DNA from: Cloacibacterium rupense
GTDB taxonomy: Bacteria; Bacteroidota; Bacteroidia; Flavobacteriales; Weeksellaceae
Assembly: GCF_014645495.1 (NCBI RefSeq)
Contig: NZ_BMLV01000004.1
Coordinates: forward strand, 62,001 to 126,000
Direction: 5' to 3'
DNA length: 64,000 nucleotides
Position numbers and translations under genes: made by a program. The notes under the pieces were generated by a model, which was not told where the DNA came from, did no database searches, and worked only from the letters and a program-made list of their open reading frames with translations. The number at the start of each line of letters is the position of its first letter. Within the stretch, counting starts at the first letter, position 1. Below are positions 44,685 to 54,643 of this stretch, piece after piece.

Positions 44685-44979
44685 ATTTTTATTTATTTAT
44701 CATTTATTATTCTTTTATATTGAATTTTATGGTACAAATTTATAATAAGTTTTTTATATATTTTATATTTTTTTTATATTTTTTTTATGATTAATATCAA
44801 TATGTTTGGTTAAATGTGATTATATTGTAATTGAAATGGGATTTTAATTGGATTCAAGTGTCGTAATTTGACTGATGTGTTGTTAAATAATTAACACAAT
44901 TTAATATTGTTTGAATAATTGGTAATTATTATTTGGAAAATGGTGAAATTTATATTTTACCTCTGGCTAAGGCAAAAAA
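44685..44979. other. Gene-free AT-rich region between yceI and tRNA-Leu
   Basis: About 295 bases without a convincing gene. It holds the yceI promoter box (44735-44742). It also contains an AT-only stretch at about 44741-44790 with repeats of ATATTTTTTTT, which may be an upstream activating or bendable tract. A 21-codon frame here is low complexity and was not called. Confidence 0.5.
44735..44742 (-). promoter_or_regulatory. -7 promoter box of the 44148-44684 yceI gene
   Basis: On the minus strand it reads TAAATTTG, an exact TAnnTTTG match, 50 bases before the start codon, beside a strongly AT-rich tract. Confidence 0.5.
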
Positions 44980-45011
44980 AAACCGAGAACTTAAGATTAA
45001 GTTCTCGGTTT
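44974..45011 (-). terminator. Terminator after tRNA-Leu
   Basis: AAACCGAGAACTTA and TAAGTTCTCGGTTT form a 14-bp perfect stem with a 4-base loop. On the minus strand it is followed by a long T run and begins 5 bases after the tRNA. Confidence 0.85.
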
Positions 45012-45015
45012 GTAG

Positions 45016-45095
45016 TACCCGGAGTGGGAATCGAACCCACACACCTAAGTACACGAGTTTGAGTCGTGCGCGTCTACCAATTCCGCCATCCGGGC
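45016..45095 (-). tRNA. tRNA-Leu (anticodon CAA)
   Basis: The minus strand folds as a tRNA. The acceptor stem is GCCCGGA with TCCGGGT (G-T closing pair). The D-arm holds GGTAGA, the anticodon stem is CACGA/TCGTG with loop CTCAAAC, and the T-arm is GTGGG TTCGATT CCCAC. The anticodon CAA reads UUG (leucine). The 11-base extra arm is short for a class II tRNA, giving 80 bases. The discriminator is A and CCA is not encoded (CTA follows). A terminator lies directly downstream. Confidence 0.92.
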
Positions 45096-45162
45096 TTGCG
45101 AATTTTGTGAGTGCAAATATAGAATTTTTTGTTTTAAAAAAAGAAATTTTCAATAAAATATT

Positions 45163-45930
45163 TTAGAACTCTATTTCTAGACCATCATATGCTGGGCGAA
45201 TGTGCTCTGGAAGCTCATCTTCTAATTCTTTATGAAAACCCAATCTATTGCTAATATGCGTAAGGTATGTCATTTTGGGCTGAAGTTCTTCTACCAATTC
45301 CAGTACCTCAGGCAAAATGTAGTGAGCAATGTGTGGCTCAGTTTTTCGTAAGCAGTTAATGATTAGAAAATCTAGATTTTTAAGTTTCTCCTTTTCTTCA
45401 CTTGTAATATCACTGGCATCTGTAATGTAAACTAAATTCTTGAACTTAAAACCTAAAATCGGCAATTGGTGATGAAGAACCTTTATTGGTAAAATTTCAG
45501 TATGGCCAATTCTAAAAATCTCATCATTTATATAATGCAACTGGAAACTTGGCGCACCAGGATACCTGATTTCTGAAAATGCATAGTGAAATCTATTCTT
45601 AATTTCGTTTCCTACTCTTGGCATACAATAGATAGAAACATCTTGCTTTTTTTGAAAAATAATAGGCCTCAAATCATCTAGCCCTATCACATGGTCGTTG
45701 TGCTCATGGGTTAATAATAGGGCATCTACTGTTGTTTCGTTGTTCATTAACATCTGTTGACGGAAATCTGGACCACAATCTATTAAGATTTTTTTTCCAC
45801 CTTCATCTGTAATCATCACAGATGACCTTAATCTTTTGTCTTTTGGGTCTGTAGATAAGCAAACAGGATGCGTAGATCCTATCACCGGAATGCCTTGCGA
45901 AGTGCCAGTTCCAAGAAATTTCAACTTCAT
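45163..45930 (-). CDS. Metallo-beta-lactamase-fold hydrolase (PhnP-like)
   Basis: A 255-residue enzyme from the start at 45930 (MKLKFLGTGTSQGIPVIGS), preferred because the 12 codons upstream overlap the divergent gene's promoter space. The metal site motif is LLTHEHNDHVIGLDDLRP (HxHxDH), preceded by SVMITDEGGKKILIDCGPDF and followed by VYITDASDIT. This set is that of the PhnP/phosphodiesterase-like group that acts on cyclic phosphates or nucleic-acid ends. The exact substrate is unknown. It is divergent from the conserved unknown gene at 45977. Confidence 0.87.
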   Translation of the reverse strand: MKLKFLGTGTSQGIPVIGSTHPVCLSTDPKDKRLRSSVMITDEGGKKILIDCGPDFRQQMLMNNETTVDALLLTHEHNDHVIGLDDLRPIIFQKKQDVSIYCMPRVGNEIKNRFHYAFSEIRYPGAPSFQLHYINDEIFRIGHTEILPIKVLHHQLPILGFKFKNLVYITDASDITSEEKEKLKNLDFLIINCLRKTEPHIAHYILPEVLELVEELQPKMTYLTHISNRLGFHKELEDELPEHIRPAYDGLEIEF

Positions 45931-45976
45931 TTTTGGATTTTGTGATATTTTGGTAAATTTACGCAAAAAATATCAG

Positions 45977-47410
45977 ATGCCTCAAATTAAACAGTATCTC
46001 ACACCCAAACAAAAAGCTTTAGTCGTCAACTTAGATCCCAATATTTATGGAACCTTCGCAGAAATTGGAGCTGGACAAGAAACGGTGCGCCATTTTTTCA
46101 GAGCAGGTGGGGCGTCTGGAACTATAGCCAAAGCAATGTCTGCTTATGACAAAGACTATAGTGATGCCATCTACGGGAAAGAAGACCGCAACAGATATGT
46201 TACTCAGAATAGATTGAGAAAAATGCTTCATTATGAAGTGAAATTAATCGAAGAGAGATTAACAAAACCTGAAAATTCTAACAAAAAATTCTTCTCATTT
46301 GCCAATACGGTTACTACCATCAACTATGAAAAAACTTTCAAGGGTCACGGCTGGGTAGGTATTATGTTTCAAGCAAAACCTGGCGAAGAATACAGCGAAA
46401 TCGTTTTGCACGTAAAATTTAATGAAAATGATGCTACACTACAACAAGAAACTCTTGGTAGCCTCGGCGTAAATTTGGTTTACGGTGCTTTTTACCTTAA
46501 TGATAATCCTAGAAGATTAATTAAAAGCCTCTATGATGAAATTTCAATTGACAAAGTTGAAATTGATATGATTGATTTCCGTGGACCAGCTTTTGAATAT
46601 GTTGATAATAGATTAATGAGCCTTCAGTTAATTAAAAATGGAATGACGGATGCTGTAATCTTTAATTCTGAAGGTGATAATATGCTTCCAGCTGATTTAC
46701 TCTATAAGAAAGATGTTTTCGCAGTTAGAGGTAGCTTCAGACCTGTTACTTTGGTTAATGTAGATATGTTTGAAAACGGCCTCGAAATGTTCCTAAAAGA
46801 TACCGGTGGTAAACCCGAAGACACGGTAATCTTATTTGAAATTACCATTGCCAACCTAAAAGCGTCTGGTGATATAGACGAAAGAGATTTTCTAGATAGG
46901 GTAGATGTGCTAGCAAAATTAGGCTATACAGTCATGATTTCTATTTTCTCAGAATATTACAGATTGGTAGAATATTTCACTTCCTATAAAGTAAGATACA
47001 TAGGTGTAGCAATGGGGGTTAATAATCTGGTCATGGTTTTTGATGAAGATTACTATAAAAATCTCTCTGGTGGCATCTTAGAAGCCTTTGGTAAATTCTT
47101 TAGAAAAGATATGAGGGTTTACCTCTATCCTTACAAAGACCCACAGACCCACGAGTTGCTCTCTTCAGAAAATTTAATCATTAGCGAAAATCTAAAAGAA
47201 TTATTCAAATATTTTAAATTAAATAAGAGAATTGTAGATATTAAAAACTATAATCCAGACCACGCCGAAATTTATTCTAGAGAAATCCTTAATAAAATTG
47301 CCAATCAAGAAAATGGTTGGGAAAATCAACTTCCTGAAGGGGTAGCAGAAATGATTAAAGAACGAGGAATGTTTGGTTACAAAGAAGATATAGAATTCGA
47401 AGAATACTAA
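45977..47410 (+). CDS. Conserved Bacteroidota protein, function unknown
   Basis: A 477-residue soluble protein from the start at 45977 (MPQIKQYLTPKQKALVVNLD); the in-frame codons before it overlap the divergent hydrolase gene. I recall very similar proteins (YGTFAEIGAGQETVRHFFRA, then GGASGTIAKAMSAYDKDYSD) across flavobacteria. They are often labelled nicotinate-nucleotide adenylyltransferase, but I see no HxGH nucleotidyltransferase motif to support that. No signal peptide or membrane helix is present. It is followed after 15 bases by a GAF-domain gene, so they may share a transcript. Function unknown. Confidence 0.8.
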   Translation: MPQIKQYLTPKQKALVVNLDPNIYGTFAEIGAGQETVRHFFRAGGASGTIAKAMSAYDKDYSDAIYGKEDRNRYVTQNRLRKMLHYEVKLIEERLTKPENSNKKFFSFANTVTTINYEKTFKGHGWVGIMFQAKPGEEYSEIVLHVKFNENDATLQQETLGSLGVNLVYGAFYLNDNPRRLIKSLYDEISIDKVEIDMIDFRGPAFEYVDNRLMSLQLIKNGMTDAVIFNSEGDNMLPADLLYKKDVFAVRGSFRPVTLVNVDMFENGLEMFLKDTGGKPEDTVILFEITIANLKASGDIDERDFLDRVDVLAKLGYTVMISIFSEYYRLVEYFTSYKVRYIGVAMGVNNLVMVFDEDYYKNLSGGILEAFGKFFRKDMRVYLYPYKDPQTHELLSSENLIISENLKELFKYFKLNKRIVDIKNYNPDHAEIYSREILNKIANQENGWENQLPEGVAEMIKERGMFGYKEDIEFEEY

Positions 47411-47425
47411 AAACTAAAGAAAATT

Positions 47426-47872
47426 ATGGAAATTAAAAAAAGACTTTCGTCTATTCTAGAAAGTCCTAGCAATCATATTGATGAAAAATTATTGAAAATC
47501 TGTCAGTTATTAGACCAAGAGTACTCTTATTTTAACTGGACGGGTTTCTACTTCCGAAATGGGGATAAAGAAGAATTAATTCTAGGACCTTATGTAGGTG
47601 CCGCTACAGACCACACCGTAATACCTTTCGGAAAAGGAATTTGTGGACAAGTGGCTGTTTCTAACGAAACTTTTGTAGTGCCTGATGTTTGGGAGCAAGA
47701 CAATTATTTGGCTTGTTCGCTTGATACCAAAGCCGAAATTGTAGTGCCAATCATCAAAGAGGGTAAAAACATCGGTCAAATAGATATAGATTCACATACA
47801 CATGACCCATTTACTGCAGAAGATAGAGAAATGCTAGAATGGTTGTGCAACGAGATTGCTAAAAAAATGTAA
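47426..47872 (+). CDS. GAF-domain protein, free methionine-R-sulfoxide reductase-like
   Basis: A 148-residue single GAF domain. ILGPYVGAATDHT, IPFGKGICGQVAVSNETFVV and NYLACSLDTKAEIVVPI match the fRMsr family, which reduces free methionine-R-sulfoxide. Of the three family cysteines (84, 94 and 118 in E. coli numbering), two are present as Cys73 and Cys97 with exactly the same 24-residue spacing. The first is replaced by His63. Activity is therefore likely but may use a different resolving step. It follows the conserved unknown gene and converges on a lipoprotein gene. Confidence 0.82.
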   Translation: MEIKKRLSSILESPSNHIDEKLLKICQLLDQEYSYFNWTGFYFRNGDKEELILGPYVGAATDHTVIPFGKGICGQVAVSNETFVVPDVWEQDNYLACSLDTKAEIVVPIIKEGKNIGQIDIDSHTHDPFTAEDREMLEWLCNEIAKKM

Positions 47873-47884
47873 AAATAAAGACAG

Positions 47885-48454
47885 TTACTGTTGAGCAGTC
47901 ATTTTATTTCTGCTCTTCAGGGCTGCTACCAAATTCCTAATAACGTTGCTAGTGCCTATATTTACAGAATTTTCAGCACTTCCTAGCAATCTTCCTTTTC
48001 CTTTGTAGGTGTCAAAAGAATTTTCCATCACCAATTCACCATTGCTATTATACAGTTTCATACTGATGATAACTTGGTTAGAAAATACATATTTCCCAAT
48101 TCCTACTTTAAAATATTTTACTTTAGGTACTACAGCTACCTCGGCATTATTGAATTGGCAGTAATCTTTTATGCTCTGTACATCTACACTGTCATAGGCA
48201 ATAGGAGTATCTACACGTAAGATTTTATAATCTCCATATTGTCGCAATTCATTAGTAACGGTATTGAAAAAAGCCTTGTTGGTAGGTTCTCTTATCCCTT
48301 CGTAATTAGGGAAAACTTCTGGATTGAAATAGATAATCCTATGTACTTTTTTTAATTTTATCGTGTCATCTCCGCTCAATAATGAACTTCCCCAGCTTCT
48401 ACAGCTCAGAAGAATAAGACCCGCGGCAATCGCCAAAAAAACTGTTTTTTTCAT
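47885..48454 (-). CDS. Lipoprotein of unknown function
   Basis: A 189-residue product from the start at 48454 (MKKTVFLAIAAGLILLSC), which places a lipobox LLSC at Cys18. An ATG six codons upstream would lengthen the signal awkwardly. The mature part (about 160 residues) has a mixed alpha/beta look: VHRIIYFNPEVFPNYEGIRE, VAVVPKVKYFKVGIGKYVF and MKLYNSNGELVMENSFDTY, and ends in a helix with VIRNLVAALKSRN. I do not recognise the family. It is divergent from rpsO and converges on the GAF gene. Confidence 0.68.
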   Translation of the reverse strand: MKKTVFLAIAAGLILLSCRSWGSSLLSGDDTIKLKKVHRIIYFNPEVFPNYEGIREPTNKAFFNTVTNELRQYGDYKILRVDTPIAYDSVDVQSIKDYCQFNNAEVAVVPKVKYFKVGIGKYVFSNQVIISMKLYNSNGELVMENSFDTYKGKGRLLGSAENSVNIGTSNVIRNLVAALKSRNKMTAQQ

Positions 48455-48563
48455 TTCATTTGTTCGGTACAAAGTTACTGAGAATTTCAGGAAGCTTAAT
48501 ATAAATTTTAAGAAAATTTTAACAACTTTATCTATCAGGTATCATTAATGTTTTCGATTATAG

Positions 48564-48593
48564 TTTGTATTTCGAAAAATTATTGTACTTTTG
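48564..48593 (+). promoter_or_regulatory. Promoter of rpsO
   Basis: TTTG at 48564-48567, 18 bases, then TACTTTTG at 48586-48593 fits both elements of the Bacteroidota promoter (-33 TTTG and -7 TAnnTTTG). It lies 37 bases before the rpsO start codon and supports the start at 48631. It is the best-formed promoter seen in the window. Confidence 0.65.
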
Positions 48594-48630
48594 CACCTCG
48601 TTACATAATAATCATTTAAATAATATTGGA

Positions 48631-48900
48631 ATGTACTTAACATCAGAAAAAAAATCAGAAATCTTCGCTAAACACGGAGGAAATGCAGCTAACACAGGTT
48701 CTGCAGAAGGACAAATCGCATTATTCACTTTCAGAATTAACCATTTGTCTGGTCACTTAAAATCTAACCACAAAGATTACGCTACAGAAAAATCTCTAGT
48801 GAAATTGGTAGGTAAAAGAAAAAGACTCTTAGATTATCTTAAAAACAAAGACATCAATAGATACAGAGCTATCATTGCTGAACTTGGAATCAGAAAATAA
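48631..48900 (+). CDS. rpsO: 30S ribosomal protein S15
   Basis: An 89-residue protein of exactly the usual S15 length from the start at 48631. The sequence contains GSAEGQIALFTFRINHLSGH and SLVKLVGKRKRLLDYLKNKD, followed by RYRAIIAELGIRK, the standard S15 helices that bind 16S rRNA. The ATG 22 codons upstream lies before the promoter box and is not used. It has its own promoter and terminator and is followed by pnp, the order found in many bacteria. Confidence 0.97.
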   Translation: MYLTSEKKSEIFAKHGGNAANTGSAEGQIALFTFRINHLSGHLKSNHKDYATEKSLVKLVGKRKRLLDYLKNKDINRYRAIIAELGIRK

Positions 48901-48921
48901 TCAGATACAAGAAACTTTATG

Positions 48922-48953
48922 AAAAGCAACTCAATTATGGGTTGCTTTTTTTT
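48922..48953 (+). terminator. Terminator of rpsO
   Basis: AAAAGCAAC and GTTGCTTTT form a 9-bp stem with a 10-base loop and a run of eight T. It starts 22 bases after the rpsO stop codon and separates rpsO from pnp. Confidence 0.75.
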
Positions 48954-49018
48954 ATATCGATATGATATATGTAAGCTAAAATTTTGAGGTTTAAATCTTT
49001 AAATCCAATTAAATACAC

Positions 49019-49026
49019 TAACTTTG
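49019..49026 (+). promoter_or_regulatory. -7 promoter box of pnp
   Basis: TAACTTTG matches TAnnTTTG exactly and lies 103 bases before the pnp start codon. It would give a leader of about 95 bases that contains the hairpins at 49056-49112. Confidence 0.45.
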
Positions 49027-49055
49027 TGCGAAATTTAAAAAGAGTATTAACAATC

Positions 49056-49112
49056 AATCTGCCTAAAGAAGTTTCGCAGATTACTGAAAGAGTGGTTCTT
49101 TCAGATTTTTTT
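49056..49112 (+). promoter_or_regulatory. Two-hairpin leader with terminator-like end before pnp
   Basis: Two adjacent stems lie in the pnp leader: AATCTGC with GCAGATT (49056-49082), and CTGAAAG with CTTTCAG (49084-49104). The second is followed at once by ATTTTTTT. The second stem looks like an intrinsic terminator 17 bases before the pnp ATG, so it may act as an attenuator, or as a processing site like the stem-loop through which E. coli PNPase controls its own message. Confidence 0.5.
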
Positions 49113-49129
49113 AAAATTATTTTATTTAT

Positions 49130-51316
49130 ATGAGTAAACCTCAAGCTATTACAGAAACCATCATTCTTAAAGATGGTAGAGAAATTACTTTAGAAACCGG
49201 TAAATTAGCCAAGCAAGCCAACGGTTCAGTAGTAGTAAAATGTGGTGGAACTATGCTTCTTGCAACAGTTGTAGCCAATAAAGATGCCAATCCTGGTGTA
49301 GATTTTCTTCCTTTAACTGTAGATTACAGAGAAAAATACTACGCAGGTGGTAAAATCCCTGGGAATTTTTTCCGTAGAGAAACCAAACCTTCTGATGATG
49401 AAGTTCTTACCATGAGATTGGTAGACAGAGTACTTCGTCCACTTTTCCCAGAAGATTTCCACGCAGAAGTTCAGGTAATGATTTCCCTAATTTCTTATGA
49501 CAAAGAAGTAATGCCAGAAGCTTTAGCTGGTTTGGCAGCTTCAGCAGCTATTGCCATTACAGATATTCCTTTCAACGGGCCTATGTCTGAAGTAAGAGTA
49601 GTAAGAATAGATGGCGAATTGTCTATCAACCCAAGTATCGAAAATCTGAAAAAAGCAGATTTAGATATCATGGTAGGAGCTACCAAAGATTCTATCGTAA
49701 TGGTAGAAGGCGAAATGAAAGAAATTTCTGAAGCAGAAATGTTAGATGCTATCAAATATGCACACGAAGAAATTAAAGTGCAAATTGAAGCACAAGAAAG
49801 ATTAGCAGCTAAAGTACCTGCATCTCAAACCAAAAGAGAATATTGCCACGAAACACACAACGAAGAAATCAGAGAAAAAGTGTGGGCAGAGTGTTATGAT
49901 AAAGTATATAACGTAGCAAAAGTACCTTCTGGAAAAGAAGAAAGACACGAAAAATTTGCTGCCGTTTTAGAAGAATTTCTTTCTCAATATTCTGAAGAAG
50001 AAAGAGCAGAGGTAGAACCATTTGCTAAAATTTACTACCACGATGTAGAAAAAGAAGCAATGCGCCAAATGATTCTTAACGAAAAAATAAGATTAGACGG
50101 TAGAGACCCTCAAACCATCAGACCAATTTGGAGCGAGATCGATTATTTACCAGGAGCTCATGGTTCTGCTATCTTTACAAGAGGTGAAACTCAGTCTCTT
50201 ACTGCCGTAACTTTAGGCTCTGTAAAAGATGCCAATATGGTAGATTCTGTGGCTATAAATTATGACGAAAAATTCTTCCTTCACTATAATTTCCCTCCAT
50301 TCTCTACAGGTGAAGCTAGACCTCTTAGAGGTACTTCTAGAAGAGAAGTTGGTCACGGAAACTTAGCGCAAAGAGCTTTAGCAGGGATGATTCCTGCAGA
50401 AAATCCTTATACCATCCGTGTTGTTTCAGATATTTTAGAATCTAACGGTTCTTCTTCTATGGCAACAGTTTGTGCAGGAACATTAGCGTTAATGGATGCT
50501 GGTGTACAAATCAAAAAACCAGTTTCTGGTATTGCAATGGGATTAATTACCGACCCTAAATCTGGAAAATTCACCGTACTTTCTGATATTTTAGGAGATG
50601 AAGACCACCTTGGGGATATGGATTTCAAAGTAACAGGTTCTGCAGACGGAATCACTGCTTGTCAAATGGATATCAAAATCCAAGGTTTGACTATGGATAT
50701 CATGGAAACAGCTCTTAACCAAGCTAGAGAAGGTAGATTACATATTTTAGGTGAAATCTTGAAAACCATCGATAAACCAAGAGAAGATGTGAAACCACAC
50801 GCTCCGAAAATGGAAGTTTTAGAAATTTCTAAAGATTTCATTGGTGCAGTTATCGGACCTGGTGGTAAAGTTATTCAACAAATGCAGAAAGATACTGATA
50901 CGGTAATCTCAATTGAAGAATTAGGAGAAATTGGTAGAATTGAAATCTCAGGTACAGACCGTGAGAAAATCAATGCTGCAATTGATAAAATTAAAGAAAT
51001 TACTTTCGTACCAGTAGTTGGTGAAGTGTATAAAGGTAAAGTAGTAAAAGTAATGGATTTCGGTGCTTTTGTTGCAATTGCCAAAGGAACAGAAGGTTTA
51101 CTTCACATCTCTGAAATTGAGTGGAGAAGACTAGACAAAGTTCCTTATGCAGAAGGTGATGAAGTAGAAGTGAAATTTATGGGCTACGATGACCGTAAGA
51201 AAATGAGACTTTCTAGAAAAGTTCTTTTACCAAGACCACCTAGACCAGAACAAAAGCCTAGAACTGAAGGTGATGCTCCAAAACCACAAGGAGAACAACC
51301 AACAGAACAAGCATAA
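49130..51316 (+). CDS. pnp: Polyribonucleotide nucleotidyltransferase
   Basis: A 728-residue 3'-to-5' exoribonuclease and polymerase for mRNA decay. Two RNase PH domains are visible ([20 protein letters not shown] near 33, and later [20 protein letters not shown] followed by [20 protein letters not shown]). The KH domain has [15 protein letters not shown] (near 572) and the S1 domain [18 protein letters not shown] (near 635). A Pro-rich tail ends the protein. It follows rpsO and is likely regulated through the hairpin leader. A strong terminator follows its stop codon. Confidence 0.97.
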   Translation: MSKPQAITETIILKDGREITLETGKLAKQANGSVVVKCGGTMLLATVVANKDANPGVDFLPLTVDYREKYYAGGKIPGNFFRRETKPSDDEVLTMRLVDRVLRPLFPEDFHAEVQVMISLISYDKEVMPEALAGLAASAAIAITDIPFNGPMSEVRVVRIDGELSINPSIENLKKADLDIMVGATKDSIVMVEGEMKEISEAEMLDAIKYAHEEIKVQIEAQERLAAKVPASQTKREYCHETHNEEIREKVWAECYDKVYNVAKVPSGKEERHEKFAAVLEEFLSQYSEEERAEVEPFAKIYYHDVEKEAMRQMILNEKIRLDGRDPQTIRPIWSEIDYLPGAHGSAIFTRGETQSLTAVTLGSVKDANMVDSVAINYDEKFFLHYNFPPFSTGEARPLRGTSRREVGHGNLAQRALAGMIPAENPYTIRVVSDILESNGSSSMATVCAGTLALMDAGVQIKKPVSGIAMGLITDPKSGKFTVLSDILGDEDHLGDMDFKVTGSADGITACQMDIKIQGLTMDIMETALNQAREGRLHILGEILKTIDKPREDVKPHAPKMEVLEISKDFIGAVIGPGGKVIQQMQKDTDTVISIEELGEIGRIEISGTDREKINAAIDKIKEITFVPVVGEVYKGKVVKVMDFGAFVAIAKGTEGLLHISEIEWRRLDKVPYAEGDEVEVKFMGYDDRKKMRLSRKVLLPRPPRPEQKPRTEGDAPKPQGEQPTEQA

Positions 51317-51322
51317 AAATAG

Positions 51323-51353
51323 AAACTCCCGAAATTTTTCGGGAGTTTTTTAT
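51323..51353. terminator. Terminator after pnp, identical to the one at 55652
   Basis: AAACTCCCGAAA and TTTCGGGAGTTT form a perfect 12-bp stem with a TT loop and a TTTTTT tail. It works on both strands, for pnp and for the converging nucleotidyltransferase operon. The same 31 bases recur in the same orientation at 55652-55682. Confidence 0.8.
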
Positions 51354-52411
51354 TGGTATAGACTGTTTCGAATATTTAACAGAATTTTAGTGGTCTTTTC
51401 TGAATTAGGAAAATCAGGAAGTTTTGAAATAGAATAGTAATATTCTATTAATTTTATAAGGCTTTCTGCTTTTTTTATCACAGCTTCATAAGACCAATTT
51501 CCAGCCTTAATATCGATTAATTCATCACGATTTTCCACACGAACCTGCATAGTATTGTTTTTGAAGATACTTTCGCAAGATTGCAGTAATCTAATGGTAT
51601 GCATCATATTCTTACTGTCGTAGTTTTGACCGTGCTTTTGGTTTACATTGTAGCGTTCCTCATTACGTTCTTCCACCCATTTCCAATATTCGCGGTAAGT
51701 TTTACAGTAATTAGAATATGAATCTAAATTACAGTATAAATAAGCTTCCATTTTTTCTCCTTTCGGGATGGAGGAATGAGAAACTTGGTTGGCATCTTCG
51801 TTTTGCAAAATACCTTTATAGCCAAAAGTATCTGTTTCATCATAAAAAAGAGCAAACATACCTTTGGTATTTGGAATACTAACTAAGCCACACTTTTCCT
51901 GAATTTTTTTGGTTTTTACTAACCATTCTTTTGCAGAAACAGAGCCATAATCACTAAGGATGAAACAAAAATCGAGCAGTGATTTTCGTTCTTTTTCTAC
52001 TGGATTTAAGATTTTCTTGTTCAGTCCTTTTGCTTTTTTGATTTGTGAAATAGCATATCCTGCAAAAGTATCTTTGCATAATTTGGAAAGAAAATCTTCG
52101 GGATTTAATAAATCCATCAAAGGATTTTTGTGCAAAATGCAATCCTCTGGAGTCGCTAAAATTTCTAAAATATTAGGATTGTTTTTTTGTAACAATTCTA
52201 CAAATCGCCCAATTTCATAATACACAATGTCATTGGTTTCATTGGCTATTTGAGGAATATAATTCAATCCAAAAAATTCATTTTTTGGCAAAAAATATAC
52301 TCCTTTTATATCGGTATCCGAAGTTTCTGTAGCCAAACCAAAAGACTTGCTTCCCGCAATAGCTTCGAAGAGGATGAGATTATTTTGTTTTAAAAATTCT
52401 ATATTTAACAT
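51350..52411 (-). CDS. RlaP-like nucleotidyltransferase (second gene of the pair)
   Basis: A 353-residue protein of the DNA polymerase beta nucleotidyltransferase superfamily, PF10127 (RlaP) type. The active-site start is FEAIAGSKSFGLATETSDTD (residues 15-34), with the G-S helix cap and the metal-binding pair Asp32/Asp34. Helical regions follow (EIGRFVELLQKNNPNILEIL, MHTIRLLQSCESIF). RlaP proteins are encoded next to RtcB-type RNA ligases and are thought to modify RNA ends during repair. It starts 2 bases after the preceding nucleotidyltransferase gene and is the last gene of the rtcB operon. Confidence 0.82.
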   Translation of the reverse strand: MLNIEFLKQNNLILFEAIAGSKSFGLATETSDTDIKGVYFLPKNEFFGLNYIPQIANETNDIVYYEIGRFVELLQKNNPNILEILATPEDCILHKNPLMDLLNPEDFLSKLCKDTFAGYAISQIKKAKGLNKKILNPVEKERKSLLDFCFILSDYGSVSAKEWLVKTKKIQEKCGLVSIPNTKGMFALFYDETDTFGYKGILQNEDANQVSHSSIPKGEKMEAYLYCNLDSYSNYCKTYREYWKWVEERNEERYNVNQKHGQNYDSKNMMHTIRLLQSCESIFKNNTMQVRVENRDELIDIKAGNWSYEAVIKKAESLIKLIEYYYSISKLPDFPNSEKTTKILLNIRNSLYQ

Positions 52412-52413
52412 TT

Positions 52414-53163
52414 CTATAATTTTAATATCTCTAAAAAAACTTTTTCTGCTTCCTTTTTGTTAAAATTTCCCGATTGTAAAGTTTTAGCTACTTCAGAGAG
52501 TTTTTCGATTTCTGATTTCAAATAATCAAAAAGTTCCCAATCTTGAGTATGATGATACTTTTCACCTTTTTCAGATTTTAAATTTAATAAAAAGTAAATT
52601 TTATTTAAAATATTTTTTGGTAGCAAATCTAGCATTTCGTGAAATATCACTGGTGGAAAAGTACCTTTTTCAACTACCCATTTTGAAGCTAAAGTTGTTC
52701 TCATACAATAGAAAATATCTTTTAGTTTAACTTCTTCTTTGTTACAAGCTTCCAAGTATTTTTTGCTCATGCTCAAATAATGATAAACCACAGAAACAGG
52801 CGAAAAAGCTAGTTCAGCCAAAGGTTTCATTAATTCTAAAAATTTGTCGTTTTTCACATAGAAAATATGAGAATACAAGTGCTCTAGATTCGGAACATTC
52901 GATTTGTTGAGTAAATGAAAAACTTTTTTCAAATCCCAACCAGAACCGTCCAAATCATCTTCGGTCATAAATTCTATCGTATCACGTTTTTCCCAAGGCG
53001 AAAGATACCAATCTATAGGATGTTTGTAGATAAATCGTATATCATAATCACTGTCTGGAGAAGCAAATCCCCAAGAACGACTCCCAGATTCTATCGCCAA
53101 AAGTATCTCTATCTTCTTCTCTTTTTCTAGAGTTTTTAGTTGTTCTACTATTTTTGTTTTCAT
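52414..53163 (-). CDS. RlaP-like nucleotidyltransferase (first gene of the pair)
   Basis: A 249-residue nucleotidyltransferase from the start at 53163 (MKTKIVEQLKTLEKEKKIEI), 7 bases after the rtcB-type stop codon. Longer in-frame starts would lie inside the ligase gene. The motif IESGSRSWGFASPDSDYDIR (25-43) has Gly27-Ser28 and the metal ligands Asp39/Asp41. The region after it differs strongly from the second nucleotidyltransferase (for example FYCMRTTLASKWVVEKGTFP), so the two are old paralogs, not a recent duplication. They may act on different RNA ends or form a heteromer; both ideas are inference. Confidence 0.82.
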   Translation of the reverse strand: MKTKIVEQLKTLEKEKKIEILLAIESGSRSWGFASPDSDYDIRFIYKHPIDWYLSPWEKRDTIEFMTEDDLDGSGWDLKKVFHLLNKSNVPNLEHLYSHIFYVKNDKFLELMKPLAELAFSPVSVVYHYLSMSKKYLEACNKEEVKLKDIFYCMRTTLASKWVVEKGTFPPVIFHEMLDLLPKNILNKIYFLLNLKSEKGEKYHHTQDWELFDYLKSEIEKLSEVAKTLQSGNFNKKEAEKVFLEILKL

Positions 53164-53170
53164 TGTTTCA

Positions 53171-54637
<1,467 letters not shown>

Positions 54638-54643
54638 TTAAAA

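Noticed and set aside
44731-44796. 21-codon hydrophobic frame in the AT-rich stretch upstream of yceI
   Set aside because: Low-complexity Phe/Ile/Tyr string produced by the A/T tract; no terminator or promoter in its direction.
45836-45976. Upstream extension of the conserved unknown gene
   Set aside because: It would overlap the divergent hydrolase gene; the conserved protein start is MPQIKQYLTP at 45977.
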